Assembly (NCBI RefSeq): GCF_015482775.1
Contig: NZ_CP058214.1
Location: 1,612,001-1,676,000 of the forward strand
Direction of reading: 5' to 3'
Source: Kaustia mangrovi
Lineage (GTDB): Bacteria; Pseudomonadota; Alphaproteobacteria; Rhizobiales; Im1
Length of the DNA: 64,000 bases
A program made the position numbers and the translations under genes. Of this stretch, positions 20,805-30,062 are shown one piece after another. Each line of letters starts with the position of its first letter. The first letter of the stretch is position 1. The notes under the pieces are model-generated. The model worked only from the letters and a program-made list of their open reading frames with translations, had not been told where the DNA came from and did no database searches.

Positions 20805-21679
20805 GCCACCTGTTCTGCTTCGGCGCGGGCTTCAGCGCCCAGGCGCTGGCCCGGACCCTCCTCGCCAGCGGTTGGACGGTCACCGGCACCTGCCGGACCC
20901 CGGAGGCGGCGCACCCGCTCGCGGCCGCCGGCATCGCGCCCGTGCCGCTCGACACCGCCAACCCCGACGGGACGGCGGTCGCCGGGGCGCTCGCCACCGC
21001 GACCCATATCCTCGTCTCCGTGCCGCCGGACGGCGAGGGCTGCCCGGTCGCGCGGCTCTTCGGCGAGGCTATCGCGGAGCGCGCCGGCGAGCTCCGGTGG
21101 CTCGGCTACCTGTCGACGACCGGCGTCTACGGCAATCGCGACGGGGGATGGGTGGACGAGCGCTCCGCCCTCACCCCCGACACAGCGCGCGGGCACAGGA
21201 GGCTTGCCGCGGAGAACGACTGGCTCGCGCTTCACGGCACACGCGGCGTTCCCGTCCACATCTTCCGGCTCGCCGGCATATACGGGCCGGGCCGCAATGC
21301 GCTGGAGCAGGTCGCAAGCGGCCGCGCCCGGCGGATCGTCAAGCCGGGCCAGGTCTTCAGCCGTATCCATGTCGACGACATTGCCGGCGTGCTCGCCGCC
21401 TCCATCGCCCGGCCGGCCCCCGGCACCGCCTATAATGTGTGCGACGACGAGGCCTGCCCGCCGCAGGACGTGATCGCCCATGCCGCCCGGCTGCTCGGCG
21501 TCGAGCCGCCGCCGGAGATCCCCTTCGAGGAGGCCGGGCTGTCGGCGATGGCGGCGAGCTTCTATGCCGACAACAAGCGCGTCGCCAATGCGCGCATCAA
21601 GCGCGAGCTCGGCTACAGCCTCTCTTACCCCACCTACCGGGAGGGGCTCGGCGCGCTGCTCTCGTCGGTGGCGGCCTGA
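20801..21679 (+). CDS. SDR-family NAD(P)-dependent epimerase/dehydratase-like protein
   Basis: A 292-residue Rossmann protein of the atypical SDR type (YeeZ-like). The N-terminus [13 protein letters not shown] is the nucleotide-binding loop, [15 protein letters not shown] carries the conserved Ser/Tyr region, and [12 protein letters not shown] is an extended-SDR signature. No substrate is known. The start is the ATG at 20801 behind GGAGGA, overlapping the queG stop by four bases, so it is translationally coupled to queG. Its 3' end overlaps the convergent alpha/beta hydrolase by 46 bp. Confidence 0.85.
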   Translation: MSHLFCFGAGFSAQALARTLLASGWTVTGTCRTPEAAHPLAAAGIAPVPLDTANPDGTAVAGALATATHILVSVPPDGEGCPVARLFGEAIAERAGELRWLGYLSTTGVYGNRDGGWVDERSALTPDTARGHRRLAAENDWLALHGTRGVPVHIFRLAGIYGPGRNALEQVASGRARRIVKPGQVFSRIHVDDIAGVLAASIARPAPGTAYNVCDDEACPPQDVIAHAARLLGVEPPPEIPFEEAGLSAMAASFYADNKRVANARIKRELGYSLSYPTYREGLGALLSSVAA

Positions 21680-22458
21680 CCGGCGCCCTCGTCCGCGCGC
21701 CGGCACAGCGCCTCCGCCGTCTCGCACATGAGTTCGATGTCGCCGCGCCGGGACAGGCGATGGTCGCCGCCCTTGACGAGGGTGAACGTCACATCCCCGC
21801 CCGCGAGCGCGCGATAGAGGTCGAGCCCGTGGCGCCACGGCACGTCCGGATCGTCCTCGCCATGCAGGATCCTGACGGGCCAGGGGGCGGCCATGCCGGC
21901 ATCGAGCATCAGATGGCGGCGCCCGTCCTCGATGAGCGCGCGCGTGATCGGATAGGGCCCGTCGCCATAGCGCGACGGGCGCATCCAGACCCCCTGCCGG
22001 AGAATCGCCTCGCGCATCTCCTCAGGCGCGGTCCGCCAGATCAGCGCCTCCGTCATGTCCGCCGCCGGCGCCAGCAGGACGAGGCCCCGAACGCGGCCGG
22101 GCGGCAGGCGCGCGGCGAGCAGCAGGGCGAGCCAGGCCCCCATGCTGGAGCCGACGAGCACGCGCGGGCCTGCGGCATGGGCTGTGAAGACCGCGGCCGC
22201 CTCCTCGAGCCACAGCGAGATCGTGCCATCCTCGAAACGCCCGTCCGAGGCGCCGTGGCCCGAATAGTCGAACCGCACCGTATGGCGCCCCTCGGCGGCG
22301 GCGCGGGCGGCCAGGACGGTCGCCTTCTCGCCGCTCATGGCCGACTTGAAGCCGCCGAGCCAGAACAGGCCGCAGCGCCCCGCCACGGCCGTTCCGTCGC
22401 ATCGCACGGCAAGGCGTGTGCCCGGGCGGACTTCGTGATATTGTTGCTGGTCTGTCAT
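21634..22458 (-). CDS. Alpha/beta hydrolase
   Basis: A 274-residue alpha/beta hydrolase. The nucleophile elbow is GSSMG (103-107, Ser105), with Asp in HGEDDPDVPW and His in KGGDHRLS completing a plausible triad; FDYSGHGASDG is the upstream oxyanion-side loop. It resembles ABHD10/palmitoyl-thioesterase-like bacterial proteins, but the substrate is not determined. The start is the ATG at 22458; the longer in-frame ATG at 22533 would overlap the infC promoter region. Divergent from infC. Confidence 0.85.
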   Translation of the reverse strand: MTDQQQYHEVRPGTRLAVRCDGTAVAGRCGLFWLGGFKSAMSGEKATVLAARAAAEGRHTVRFDYSGHGASDGRFEDGTISLWLEEAAAVFTAHAAGPRVLVGSSMGAWLALLLAARLPPGRVRGLVLLAPAADMTEALIWRTAPEEMREAILRQGVWMRPSRYGDGPYPITRALIEDGRRHLMLDAGMAAPWPVRILHGEDDPDVPWRHGLDLYRALAGGDVTFTLVKGGDHRLSRRGDIELMCETAEALCRRADEGAGQAATDESSAPSPSR

Positions 22459-22510
22459 GGTCTCGACCGTCGACGCTATGATGGGCTGGGGCTGTCGGGC
22501 AATCGTTTGC

Positions 22511-22540
22511 TTGACTTGCACTTCCAACTTCAAGATTCAT
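22511..22540 (+). promoter_or_regulatory. Candidate infC operon promoter
   Basis: TTGACT at 22511-22516 is a good -35; a GATTCAT segment about 17 bp downstream could be a poor -10. It lies about 100 bp before the infC start codon in the divergent region. Confidence 0.3.
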
Positions 22541-22638
22541 AGACCACATGAACAGCAGGTGTTTCGAGGCCGGCCGGCCCGCAAGACAGGTGCAACCGAG
22601 CCCGCCGGCGGCCATCGTAGAGGAAAGGAGACAGGAAC

Positions 22639-23177
22639 ATCGCACGTAGACCATTCAAGGCGCCGCCGACTCGCGACGAGGGACCGCGCGCCAATGAGCG
22701 CATCCAGGCCCGTGAGATTCAGGTTATCGACCACGAGGGAGCCAACCGCGGGGTCATGAGCGTCGAGGAGGGGATTGCGATCGCCGACGAGTCGGGACTC
22801 GATCTGGTCGAGGTCTCGCCCGGCGCCAGTCCCCCGTCTGCAAGGTCCTCGATCTCGGAAAGTACAAGTACGAATCCCAGAAGCGGGCTGCGGAAGCGCG
22901 CAAGAAGCAGAGGACCATCGAGGTCAAGGAAATCAAGATGCGCCCGAACATCGACACGCACGATTACGACGTGAAGATGCGGTCGATGCGGCGCTTCTTC
23001 GAAGAGGGCGACAAGGTGAAGGTGACGCTGCGGTTCCGTGGCCGCGAGATGGCGCACCAGAATCTGGGCCTGAAGCTCCTGGATCGCGTACGCGAAGACG
23101 TGGACGACCTCGCCAAGGTGGAATTCGCACCCAAGATGGAAGGCCGCCAGATGATCATGGTGCTCGCGCCGCGCTGA
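22639..23177 (+). CDS. infC: Translation initiation factor IF-3, non-AUG start, with an apparent -1 frameshift
   Basis: IF-3 (about 179 residues when restored) prevents subunit association and checks initiator tRNA. It starts at ATC (22639), the rare-codon start typical of infC for autoregulation, with AAAGGAG 8 bp upstream. The N-domain reads [21 protein letters not shown] and [12 protein letters not shown]. At the C-run 22831-22835 the frame shifts; adding one C gives [18 protein letters not shown] and joins the intact C-domain ([17 protein letters not shown] to VLAPR). IF-3 is essential, so an unrepaired lesion is unlikely in a living cell and a sequence error is probable. First gene of infC-rpmI-rplT-pheST. 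Confidence 0.93.
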
Positions 23178-23213
23178 GTGCGGACCTGATCGGGCCATCG
23201 CAAGCAGGACTGG

Positions 23214-23245
23214 AAGCCGGCCCCTCGCGGCCGGCTTTCGTTTTC
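23214..23245 (+). terminator. Hairpin terminator/attenuator between infC and rpmI
   Basis: A perfect 9-bp stem AAGCCGGCC / GGCCGGCTT with a CCTCGC loop, followed by a T-rich tail (TTCGTTTTC). It starts 37 bp after the infC stop, so rpmI-rplT probably need a second promoter or partial read-through. Confidence 0.75.
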
Positions 23246-23463
23246 CGCGATCCATCGCCGCCCGCAAGGCCGCAACCCCTTGCATTGCCGGCGGGCTCGG
23301 CCTATAACCCGCCCCGCATCGAGCCGTCCGGCTACAGTCACGGGCATGCCGTGTCGGCTCCGACTGCTTCGCCAGGCTGGCCGTTCCTTCCATGAAGGAC
23401 CCGCTTCCCCGACCGGGAAGCGCCGGGTGTGCCGGCCGATCGTTATTTCGGAAAGGAAGCAAA

Positions 23464-23664
23464 ATGCCCAAGCTCAAGAGCAAGGCCTCCGCCAAGAAGC
23501 GCTTCCGCTTCACCGGCACGGGCAAGGTGCGCGCCAAGCAAGCCTACAAAAGCCACGGCATGATCAAGCGCACTCCCAAGCAGATCCGTCAGTTGCGCGG
23601 CACGACCATTCTTCACGAATGCGACGCGCAGATGGTGCGCAAGTTCCTCCCCTACGGGAACTGA
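23464..23664 (+). CDS. rpmI: 50S ribosomal protein L35
   Basis: 66 residues, very basic, starting [20 protein letters not shown] and ending KFLPYGN, as expected for bL35. The start ATG at 23464 has GGAAAGGAAG upstream. It is followed by rplT after 43 bp, the standard order. Confidence 0.98.
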   Translation: MPKLKSKASAKKRFRFTGTGKVRAKQAYKSHGMIKRTPKQIRQLRGTTILHECDAQMVRKFLPYGN

Positions 23665-23707
23665 GCGGACATCCCCTGGACAAAGTCGAGAGTGACGGAG
23701 ATCTGAC

Positions 23708-24061
23708 ATGGCACGAGTGAAGCGCGGTGTGACGGGCCATGCCCGCCACCACAAGGTTATCAAGAAGGCCGCCGGCTATTACGGCCGCCGCAAGAACGCC
23801 TTCCGCACAGCCAAGCAGGCGGTGGAGAAGGCCGGGCAGTACGCCTATCGCGACCGGCGCCGGCGCAAGCGGTCGTTCCGCGCGCTGTGGATCCAGCGCA
23901 TCAACGCGGCCGCCCGCGGCAACGGCCTGACCTACGGCCGATTTATCAACGGGCTCGACAAGGCCGGTATCGAGATCGACCGCAAGGTGCTGGCCGATCT
24001 CGCCGTGCGCGAGCCCGAGGCGTTCAAGGCGCTGGTCGATCAGGCCAAGGCCGCTCTTTAA
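23708..24061 (+). CDS. rplT: 50S ribosomal protein L20
   Basis: 117 residues, starting [17 protein letters not shown] with the conserved [32 protein letters not shown] basic helix split over residues 27-58. bL20 is needed early in 50S assembly and in many bacteria represses the rpmI-rplT mRNA. A 145-bp gap separates it from pheS. Confidence 0.98.
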   Translation: MARVKRGVTGHARHHKVIKKAAGYYGRRKNAFRTAKQAVEKAGQYAYRDRRRRKRSFRALWIQRINAAARGNGLTYGRFINGLDKAGIEIDRKVLADLAVREPEAFKALVDQAKAAL

Positions 24062-24206
24062 GAGACGCCTCCCGCAAGGCACAAGCGACGGTTTCACCGG
24101 ACCTGGCCGGGCCCCATGCCACTCTCGCCGCGTGCGGCTTTGTGTGCATGGCCGCCCGGCTTTGTCGTTTCCGGAAGGTGAAAGGTTGAAGCAAGGGGAG
24201 AGCGCG

Positions 24207-25292
24207 ATGGACAGCGCCGTGACCGATATCGAAAAGCTCGAGCAGGAGATCCTGGACGCCATCGCCGAGGCCGCCGACGAGCAGGCGCTCGAGGCCGTCC
24301 GCGTCTCCGCGCTCGGCAAGAAGGGCCGCATATCGGAACAGTTGAAGGGCCTCGGCCGCATGAGCCCGGAGGAGCGCCAGGTCATGGGGCCGCTCCTCAA
24401 TGGCGTGAAGACCCGCGTCAACGAGGCGATCGCGAAGCGCCGCGACGCGCTGAAGGAGATGGCGCTGGAAGCCCGGCTGGCCAGCGAGCGCGTCGACGTC
24501 ACCCTGCCGGTGCGCCCGGAGCCGCGCGGCACGATCCACCCGGTGAGCCGCGTCTATGACGAGGTGGTGGAGATCTTCGCCGATCTGGGCTTCGCGGTGG
24601 CCGAAGGCCCCCATATCGAGGACGACTTCCACAACTTCACCGCGCTCAACATCCCGCCGGAGCATCCCGCGCGCCAGGAGCACGACACCTTCTATTTCAA
24701 CGAGCGCGAGGACGGCGAGCGCATGGTGCTGCGCACCCACACCTCGCCCGTGCAGATCCGCACCATGCAGGCTGAGGAGCCGCCGATCCGCATCATCGCG
24801 CCGGGGCGCACCTTCCGCTGCGATTCCGACCAGACCCACACGCCCATGTTCCACCAGATCGAGGGGCTGGTGATCGACGAGACCACCCATCTCGGCCATC
24901 TCAAATGGGTGCTGGCGGAGTTCTGCAAGGCGTTCTTCGAGGTCGAGGACGTGAAGATGCGCTTCCGCGCCTCGCATTTCCCCTTCACCGAACCCTCCAT
25001 GGAGGTCGATATCGGCTGCGCCTTCGAGAAGGGCCAGATCCGCATCGGCGAGGGTGACGACTGGCTGGAGATCCTGGGGTCCGGCATGGTGCACCCGAAT
25101 GTGCTGACCGCCTCCGGCGTCGATCCGGAGCGCTATCAGGGCTTTGCCTTCGGCATGGGGCTCGACCGGCTCGCCATGCTCAAATACGGCATCCCCGACC
25201 TGCGCGCCTTCTTCGAGGCGGATCTGAGGTGGCTCCGGCATTACGGCTTCTCCGCCTTCGACACGCCGACGCTGGCGCGCGGCCTGAGCTGA
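24207..25292 (+). CDS. pheS: Phenylalanine--tRNA ligase subunit alpha
   Basis: A 361-residue class II aminoacyl-tRNA synthetase catalytic subunit of the alpha2-beta2 enzyme. The N-terminal coiled coil (about 1-90) binds tRNA. The catalytic domain has motif 2 ([18 protein letters not shown]) and motif 3 ([15 protein letters not shown]). The start is the ATG at 24207 with AAGGGGAG upstream; an in-frame start 25 codons earlier lacks a ribosome-binding site. It is followed after 21 bp by pheT. Confidence 0.97.
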   Translation: MDSAVTDIEKLEQEILDAIAEAADEQALEAVRVSALGKKGRISEQLKGLGRMSPEERQVMGPLLNGVKTRVNEAIAKRRDALKEMALEARLASERVDVTLPVRPEPRGTIHPVSRVYDEVVEIFADLGFAVAEGPHIEDDFHNFTALNIPPEHPARQEHDTFYFNEREDGERMVLRTHTSPVQIRTMQAEEPPIRIIAPGRTFRCDSDQTHTPMFHQIEGLVIDETTHLGHLKWVLAEFCKAFFEVEDVKMRFRASHFPFTEPSMEVDIGCAFEKGQIRIGEGDDWLEILGSGMVHPNVLTASGVDPERYQGFAFGMGLDRLAMLKYGIPDLRAFFEADLRWLRHYGFSAFDTPTLARGLS

Positions 25293-25313
25293 CCGAGACG
25301 GGACGAGAGAACG

Positions 25314-27716
25314 ATGAAATTCACGCTAGGCTGGCTCAAGGATTATCTGGAGACCGATGCCTCGGTCGAGGAGATCGTGGACGCGCTGATCGGCTGCGGC
25401 CTGGAGGTCGAGAGCGTCACGGACATGACCGGGGCGCTCGCGCCCTTCACCGTCGCCTATGTGCTGGAAGCCCGTCAGCACCCCAATGCCGACCGGCTCA
25501 GGGTGTGCGACGTGGAAACCGCCGAGGGCGTCGTGCAGGTCGTGTGCGGCGCGCCCAATGCCCGCACCGGCATGAGGGGCGTCTTCGCGCCGTCCGGCAC
25601 GCATATTCCCGGAACCGGCATCGACCTGAAGAAGGCGGAGATCCGCGGCGTCGAATCGAACGGCATGCTGTGTTCGGAACGCGAGCTCCTGATCTCGGAG
25701 GACCATGAGGGCATCATCGATCTGGAGGGCGACATTCCGGTCGGCACACCGGCGGCCACAGCCCTCGGGCTCGACGATCCGGTGATCGATGTCGCGATCA
25801 CGCCCAACCGGCCGGACGCGCTCGGCATCTACGGCATCGCCCGCGATCTCGCGGCGAAGGGGATCGGCACGCTGAAGCTGCTCGACGTGCCCGAATATGA
25901 GGGTCGCTTCGCCTCGCCCATCGGCGTCGGGATCGACGTGCCGGAGAGCTGCCCGCTCTTTCTCGGCCGCTATTTCCGCGGCGTGAAGAACGGCCCCTCG
26001 CCGGCCTGGCTGCAGCAGCGGCTGAGGGCTATCGGCCTCAGGCCGATCTCCACGCTGGTCGACATCACCAACTACATCACCTTCGCCTATGCCCGCCCGC
26101 TGCACGTCTTCGACGCCGACAAGGTGGCCGGCAACATCACCGTGCGCTCCGCGCGCGACGGCGAGGCGCTGCTGGCGCTCGACGGGCGCACCTACACGCT
26201 TCAGCCCGGCATGGCGGTCGTCGCCGACGACCGGGAGGCGGAAAGCCTCGGCGGCATCATCGGCGGCGAGCATTCCGGCTGCACCGAAGAGACGGTCAAC
26301 GTCTTCCTCGAGGCCGCGCTGTTCGATCCCGTCCGCACCGCGCTCACCGGCCGGCTGCTCGGCGTCCAGTCGGATGCCCGCTACCGCTTCGAGCGCGGCG
26401 TCGATCCGCTCTTCGTCAGGGACGGCATCGAGCTCGCCACGGCCATGATCCTCGAACTGTGCGGCGGCGAGGCCTCCGAGATCGTCTCCGCCGGCGAGCC
26501 TCCCGACACCGCCCGCAGCTTCACGCTGCGCAAGGACCGGGTGCGCACGCTCGGCGGGCTCGACATGGACCTTGCCGAGCAGAAGCGCATCCTGCATGCG
26601 CTGGGTTTCGCGGTGACCGAGACGGGGGACGGGCTCGACTGCGCGGTGCCGTCCTGGCGCCCGGACGTCCATGGCGAGGCCGATCTCGTGGAGGAGGTCT
26701 GCCGCATCGCCGGGCTCGACAACGTGCCCTTCACCGCCATGCCGCGCGCCCACGCGGTGGCCCGGCCCGTGCTCACGACCGGCCAGCGCCGCGTGCGCAC
26801 GGCGCGCCGCGTGCTGGCCGCGCGGGGGCTCAACGAGGCCGTCACATGGTCGTTCCTGCCGGCGCGCGACGCGGAGCTGTTCGGCGGCGGGCAGGCGGAG
26901 CTCAAGCTCGCCAACCCGATCTCCAGCGAGCTCACCGATATGCGGCCCTCCATCCTCGCCACGCTCGCCGCGGCGGTCGGGCGGAACATGGCGCGCGGCT
27001 TCGACGAGGTGCGCCTGTTCGAGATCGGCCCCGCCTATGCCGGCGACAGGCCCGGCGACGAGACCGTTCGCGCCGCCGGCATGCGCCGCGGCATGACGGT
27101 CGCGCGCCATTGGGACGGCGGCCGGCGGCCCGTCGACGCCTTCGACGCCAAGGCCGACGCGCTGGCCGTTCTGGAGGCCTGCGGCGCGCCGGTCGACAAT
27201 CTCCAGATCGTGGCGGAGGCGCCCTCCTGGTTCCATCCGGGCCGCTCCGGGACGCTGCGTCTGGGGCCGAAGAACCCGCTCGCCTGGTTCGGCGAGATCC
27301 ATCCGCGCATTCTCGACGCGCTCGACGTGAAGGGGCCGCTGGTCGCCTTCGAGGCGAATCTGGGCGCGATCCCCGAGCCGCGCACCAAGGGGGCGACGCG
27401 TGCGGCGCTCGACCTGTCCGACCTCATGCCGCTCACCCGCGACTTCGCCTTCGTGGTCGATGCGGCGGTGGAGGCCGACAAGGTCATCCGCGCGGCCCGG
27501 GGCGCCGACAAGCAGCTCATCGCCGATGTGTCGGTCTTCGACCTGTTCGAGGGCGCGGACGCGGACGCCGCCTTCGGCGCGGGAAAGAAGTCGCTTGCCA
27601 TCGCGGTCACGCTGCAGCCGCGCGAGCGCACGCTCACCGAGGAGGATATCGAGGCCGTCTCCAGGCGCATCGTCGCGCAGGTGGAGAAGGCGACGGGCGG
27701 CACGCTGAGGGGCTAG
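25314..27716 (+). CDS. pheT: Phenylalanine--tRNA ligase subunit beta
   Basis: 800 residues. The N-terminal tRNA-binding EMAP/OB domain (about 40-150, HPNADRLRVCDV) is followed by the B3/B4 editing domain that clears mischarged Tyr, the B5 domain, the inactive catalytic-like core, and the C-terminal ferredoxin-fold anticodon-binding domain (about 705-800, PLTRDFAFVVD to QVEKATGGTLRG). The length is standard. It ends the infC-rpmI-rplT-pheS-pheT cluster. Confidence 0.97.
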   Translation: MKFTLGWLKDYLETDASVEEIVDALIGCGLEVESVTDMTGALAPFTVAYVLEARQHPNADRLRVCDVETAEGVVQVVCGAPNARTGMRGVFAPSGTHIPGTGIDLKKAEIRGVESNGMLCSERELLISEDHEGIIDLEGDIPVGTPAATALGLDDPVIDVAITPNRPDALGIYGIARDLAAKGIGTLKLLDVPEYEGRFASPIGVGIDVPESCPLFLGRYFRGVKNGPSPAWLQQRLRAIGLRPISTLVDITNYITFAYARPLHVFDADKVAGNITVRSARDGEALLALDGRTYTLQPGMAVVADDREAESLGGIIGGEHSGCTEETVNVFLEAALFDPVRTALTGRLLGVQSDARYRFERGVDPLFVRDGIELATAMILELCGGEASEIVSAGEPPDTARSFTLRKDRVRTLGGLDMDLAEQKRILHALGFAVTETGDGLDCAVPSWRPDVHGEADLVEEVCRIAGLDNVPFTAMPRAHAVARPVLTTGQRRVRTARRVLAARGLNEAVTWSFLPARDAELFGGGQAELKLANPISSELTDMRPSILATLAAAVGRNMARGFDEVRLFEIGPAYAGDRPGDETVRAAGMRRGMTVARHWDGGRRPVDAFDAKADALAVLEACGAPVDNLQIVAEAPSWFHPGRSGTLRLGPKNPLAWFGEIHPRILDALDVKGPLVAFEANLGAIPEPRTKGATRAALDLSDLMPLTRDFAFVVDAAVEADKVIRAARGADKQLIADVSVFDLFEGADADAAFGAGKKSLAIAVTLQPRERTLTEEDIEAVSRRIVAQVEKATGGTLRG

Positions 27717-27832
27717 ACCTCTCCCCCTCCCCTGTCGAGGCGGCGGCGGGCGAAGGGGGGCTTTCCTGCATGGCGGCGGCGGGCTATGGTTTGCCATATC
27801 CTCTCTATCCAGCCGAACAGGACCAGCCCCCC

Positions 27833-29137
27833 ATGATCTCCGGCCTTGCCGCCGTGCCCTCCGACGAGCGCCTTCCCGAGGCGGTCGACACCGTCGTTAT
27901 CGGCGGCGGTATCGCCGGCGTCTCCACCGCCCTCTTCCTCGCCCGCAAGGGCGTCTCCGTCGCGCTCTGCGAAAAGGGCCTCATCGGCGCGGAGCAATCG
28001 AGCCGGAACTGGGGCTGGTGCCGGCAGATGGGGCGCGATCCCCGCGAGATCCCGCTGATCGTGGAGTCGCTCGACCTGTGGCGGCGCATGGACGAGATGA
28101 CCGGCGAGGAGACCGGCTTCAGGCAGACCGGCATCCTCTATCTCTGCGAGGACCGCAAGGCGCTGGACGAGCGCGCCAAATGGATGGAGCACGCGCGCGC
28201 CTACCAGCTCGATTCCCGGCTCATCACGGGCGAGGAGGTGGCAGAGCTCATGCCGGGCACGGCGAAGGCCTGGGCCGGCGCGCTCTACACGCCCAGCGAC
28301 GGGCGCGCGGAACCCTTCAAGGCGGCGCCCGCCATCGCGCTCGGCGCCCGCAAGGCCGGCGCCCATATCGCCACGGGCTGCGCCGTGCGCGGCATCGAGA
28401 CCTCGGGCGGGCGCGTCTCCGCCGTCGTGACGGAGAAGGGGCGCATCGCCTGCTCCTCCGCCGTTCTGGCGGGCGGCGCATGGTCGCGCGTCTTCTGCCG
28501 CAATCTCGGAATCACCCTGCCGCAGCTCAAGCTCTTGTCCTCCGTCATGCGCACCACGCCGGTCGAGAACGGGCCGGCGCCGTCGGCCTGGGGCCCCGGC
28601 TTCTCGTTCCGCAAGCGCGACGACGGCGGCTACACGGTCGCCCATGGCGGCGTGACGGTGGCGGAGATCGTGCCCGACAGCTTCCGCTTCCTGCTCGCCT
28701 TCATCCCCCAGATCCGCGACGAGCGGCGGAGCCTGCGCCTGCGCCTCAACCGCCGCTTCCTGGAGGAATGGCGGATGAAGACGCGCTGGTCGCTCGACGA
28801 GGCGACGCCGTTCGAGGCGGTGCGCATCCTCGACCCCTCGCCTCAGAAGCACATTCTGGACGAGGCCTTCGCCAATCTGAAGCGCGCCTTTCCGGCGTTC
28901 GAGACCGCGCGCGTCGCGGAAAGCTGGGCCGGGCTGATCGACGCCACGCCCGACACCGTGCCGGTGATCTCCTCGCTCGACACGCTGCCGGGTTTCCACA
29001 TCGCCACCGGCTTCTCCGGCCACGGTTTCGGCCTCGGCCCCGGCGCGGGCCGGCTGATGGCCGATCTGGTGACCGGCGACGAGCCCATCGTCGACCCGGC
29101 CCCATTCAGCCTGAAACGCTTCGGCGGGACCGCCTGA
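27833..29137 (+). CDS. FAD-dependent oxidoreductase, DAO (D-amino acid oxidase/sarcosine oxidase-like) family
   Basis: A 434-residue flavoprotein. The dinucleotide-binding motif is VVIGGGIAGVSTALFLARKG (GGGIAG at 24-29), and the C-terminal FAD-closing motif is ATGFSGHGFGLGPGAG. A central segment, YTPSDGRAEPFKAAPAIALGARKAGA, matches DAO-family deaminases acting on amines or amino acids. SSRNWGWCRQMGRDP near residues 54-68 resembles gamma-glutamyl-putrescine/sarcosine oxidase relatives. The substrate is not assignable. The start is the ATG at 27833, 116 bp after pheT; the long open frame upstream is a shadow of pheT. Confidence 0.85.
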   Translation: MISGLAAVPSDERLPEAVDTVVIGGGIAGVSTALFLARKGVSVALCEKGLIGAEQSSRNWGWCRQMGRDPREIPLIVESLDLWRRMDEMTGEETGFRQTGILYLCEDRKALDERAKWMEHARAYQLDSRLITGEEVAELMPGTAKAWAGALYTPSDGRAEPFKAAPAIALGARKAGAHIATGCAVRGIETSGGRVSAVVTEKGRIACSSAVLAGGAWSRVFCRNLGITLPQLKLLSSVMRTTPVENGPAPSAWGPGFSFRKRDDGGYTVAHGGVTVAEIVPDSFRFLLAFIPQIRDERRSLRLRLNRRFLEEWRMKTRWSLDEATPFEAVRILDPSPQKHILDEAFANLKRAFPAFETARVAESWAGLIDATPDTVPVISSLDTLPGFHIATGFSGHGFGLGPGAGRLMADLVTGDEPIVDPAPFSLKRFGGTA

Positions 29138-29204
29138 CAATCGGTCGAGCCGGGCGAGCCGGATTGCAAGGTCGGTTCAGGACACGACGTAACGGACGGA
29201 GAGC

Positions 29205-30029
29205 ATGGATCAGGGAACGATAGTGACGCTGCTGTCCGTTGCGGTCGCAGCGGGAATCGGGGGCGGCGTGCTCGCCGGCCTGCTCGGCGTGGGCGGCGGC
29301 ATCGTCATCGTGCCCGCGCTCTATTTCGCGCTCTCGCTCACCGGGATGGAGCCGGGGCTGGTCATGCAGGTGTCGGTCGGCACCTCCCTCGCCTCGATCA
29401 TCTTCACCTCGCTGAGCTCCGCGCACGGGCACTATCAGCGCGGCGCCGTCGACTTCAAGCTGCTGAAGCTGTGGGCACCCTCGCTGCTGGTCGGCGTGCT
29501 CGCCGGCTCCAGCTTCGGCGGACTGATCGACGGGCGCGTCCTGATGGGCGTGTTCGCCGCGGTGGCCGCCGCGGTCGCGCTCGACATGCTGCTGCGCAAG
29601 CAGAAGGACGGGACCACGCCCCGCAGCTTCTCCAAACCCGTCTGGGCGGGCTTCGGCGTGGTCGCCGGCGCGATCTCTGCGATGATGGGCATTGGCGGCG
29701 GCACGGTCTGCGTGCCGCTCCTGAACATCCTTGGCTACGATATCCGCAAGGCGGTCGGCACGTCCGCCGCGATCGGCCTGATCATCGCGCTGCCGGGCGC
29801 GATCGTGTACATGATCACCGGCTTCGGCAGCGAGGGCCTGCCGCCCTACTCGCTGGGCTATGTCAACCTCCTGGCGGCGGCGATCATCACGCCGCTCACC
29901 GTCCTGTTCGCCCGGCTCGGCGTGCGCATCGCCCACGCCATCCCGCAACGCGCGCTCCGGCTCGCCTTCGGCCTCTTCCTCGGCCTCACCGCGGCACGCA
30001 TGGTGCTGGACCTGATCCAGTCCTTCTAG
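29205..30029 (+). CDS. Sulfite exporter TauE/SafE family membrane protein
   Basis: 274 residues with about eight hydrophobic segments arranged as two repeats, each starting with a Gly-rich GxxGGGxG motif: AGLLGVGGGIVIVPAL (about 25-40) and SAMMGIGGGTVCVPLL (about 160-176). This is the TauE/SafE signature. Members export sulfite, sulfoacetate or similar small anions. The gene is 67 bp after the DAO-family oxidoreductase, so the two might share a transcript and substrate route, but this is only positional. Convergent with lpd. Confidence 0.88.
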   Translation: MDQGTIVTLLSVAVAAGIGGGVLAGLLGVGGGIVIVPALYFALSLTGMEPGLVMQVSVGTSLASIIFTSLSSAHGHYQRGAVDFKLLKLWAPSLLVGVLAGSSFGGLIDGRVLMGVFAAVAAAVALDMLLRKQKDGTTPRSFSKPVWAGFGVVAGAISAMMGIGGGTVCVPLLNILGYDIRKAVGTSAAIGLIIALPGAIVYMITGFGSEGLPPYSLGYVNLLAAAIITPLTVLFARLGVRIAHAIPQRALRLAFGLFLGLTAARMVLDLIQSF

Positions 30030-30062
30030 GGGACAGCACGCAATACGCCGACGCGGGGGTCC

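Noticed and set aside
18424-21435. 1003-codon open frame spanning the uppP start, FzlA-like gene, queG and SDR
   Set aside because: Real only between 19687 and about 20690 (queG); the rest is noise joined to it by the queG frameshift.
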